Made by a program: the position numbers and the translations under genes
NCBI GenBank assembly: GCA_900542875.1
Contig: UQPH01000037.1
Coordinates: 1-13,465 of the forward strand
Length of the DNA: 13,465 nt
Direction of reading: 5' to 3'
Source: an uncultured Eubacterium sp.
Lineage (GTDB): Bacteria > Bacillota > Clostridia > Oscillospirales > Acutalibacteraceae
Shown here: positions 13,112 to 13,465 of the stretch, in pieces
How positions within the stretch are numbered: the stretch's first letter is position 1
Layout of the letters: every line of letters starts with the position of its first letter
Notes under the pieces: model-generated
The model's input: the letters and a program-made list of their open reading frames with translations, nothing else
Told to the model about the DNA's origin: nothing
The model's database searches: none

Positions 13112-13465
13112 ATGGAAAATAAAGATGAATTTGTGCAAAATGCATAAATGAGGCATTTGTTAATCCGTCAAAATCGAGTTGAGTTACTACATATTGTGGT
13201 TGACGACTTTTGTGCTTTAGCGTACTAAATTGAATATTTGGACGGTTCTTACAAACTTTAGTTACAGGGTTGTTACAAATTGTAACTTTTTAGCAAGTTT
13301 CAACAACAAACATTCTATATATTGTATAATTCTCCTGATAATCTAAAAATTTCGCCTATATATAGAATTGCACAAAACTTTTTCAAATTAATATTTGTAA
13401 TAAATCCCTCACCCTTACATATATTATAATTTATATATTATATATAATAATATTTCATTTTACTA
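13112..13465. other. Gene-free AT-rich region at the right edge with inverted repeats
   Basis: No ORF with a ribosome-binding site is visible. Contents: AAATGC...GCATTT inverted repeat (about 13138-13158); TTACA half-sites at 13249, 13262 and 13273; the 15-bp palindrome GTTACAA-A-TTGTAAC (13272-13286) followed by TTTTT; a 10-bp inverted repeat TTCTATATAT (13313-13322) / ATATATAGAA (13358-13367); a plus-strand TATAAT (13325-13330) without a good -35; and an almost pure A/T tail from about 13418. A weak plus-strand TTGACG-17-TACTAA (13200-13228) also exists. It is probably the control region of a divergent gene beyond the edge. Confidence 0.4.

Noticed and set aside
13138..13158. AAATGC...GCATTT inverted repeat as a terminator
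   Set aside because: The stem is only six pairs, mostly A-T, and no T-run follows on either strand.

Overview
The window looks like chromosomal DNA from a low-to-moderate GC, spore-forming gut-type Firmicute, most likely a Ruminococcaceae/Oscillospiraceae relative. The reasons are strong AAGGAGG/GGTGAT ribosome-binding sites, the endospore genes yqfC and yqfD, a YabE-type 3D protein, a large secreted protein of a kind common in gut Clostridia, and GGCTCCCC...GAGGGG palindromic repeats that I recall from this group. The genus is an inference. I see no rRNA, CRISPR array, transposase, phage gene or defence system.

Layout, left to right. The edge cuts a minus-strand tRNA-Gln(CUG). Divergent from it runs a two-gene plus-strand operon (283-2266): an ArsB/NhaD/SLC13-type ion or anion transporter and a cytidylate-kinase-like protein. 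A palindromic repeat and a bidirectional terminator (about 2403-2431) separate this operon from everything to the right, where every recognised gene is on the minus strand.

Read in transcription order from the right, the minus-strand units are as follows. (1) yabE, a secreted DUF348-G5-3D cell-wall protein with its own promoter and terminator. (2) corA-yqfC-yqfD, a CorA-type metal transporter followed by two sporulation proteins; a candidate sigma-E promoter lies just before yqfC. (3) uxuA-uxuB, mannonate dehydratase and the SDR-type D-mannonate oxidoreductase (fructuronate reductase). These are consecutive steps of glucuronate degradation, fructuronate to mannonate to 2-keto-3-deoxygluconate. 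Two tandem palindromic repeats sit between the two genes and a strong terminator follows. (4) A 1404-residue secreted protein with a lectin-like jelly-roll domain and InlB/Flg_new-like repeats, followed 16 bp later by a 47-residue acidic small protein of unknown function.

How the genes work together: only uxuA and uxuB form a clear pathway. The transporter/kinase-like pair and the giant protein/small protein pair are the two arrangements whose function is not explained by known biology and are the best candidates for something undescribed. I found no evidence of a complete novel multi-gene system. The last 350 bases (13112-13465) contain no gene but hold AT-rich inverted repeats and GTTACA half-sites, probably the control region of a gene beyond the right edge.
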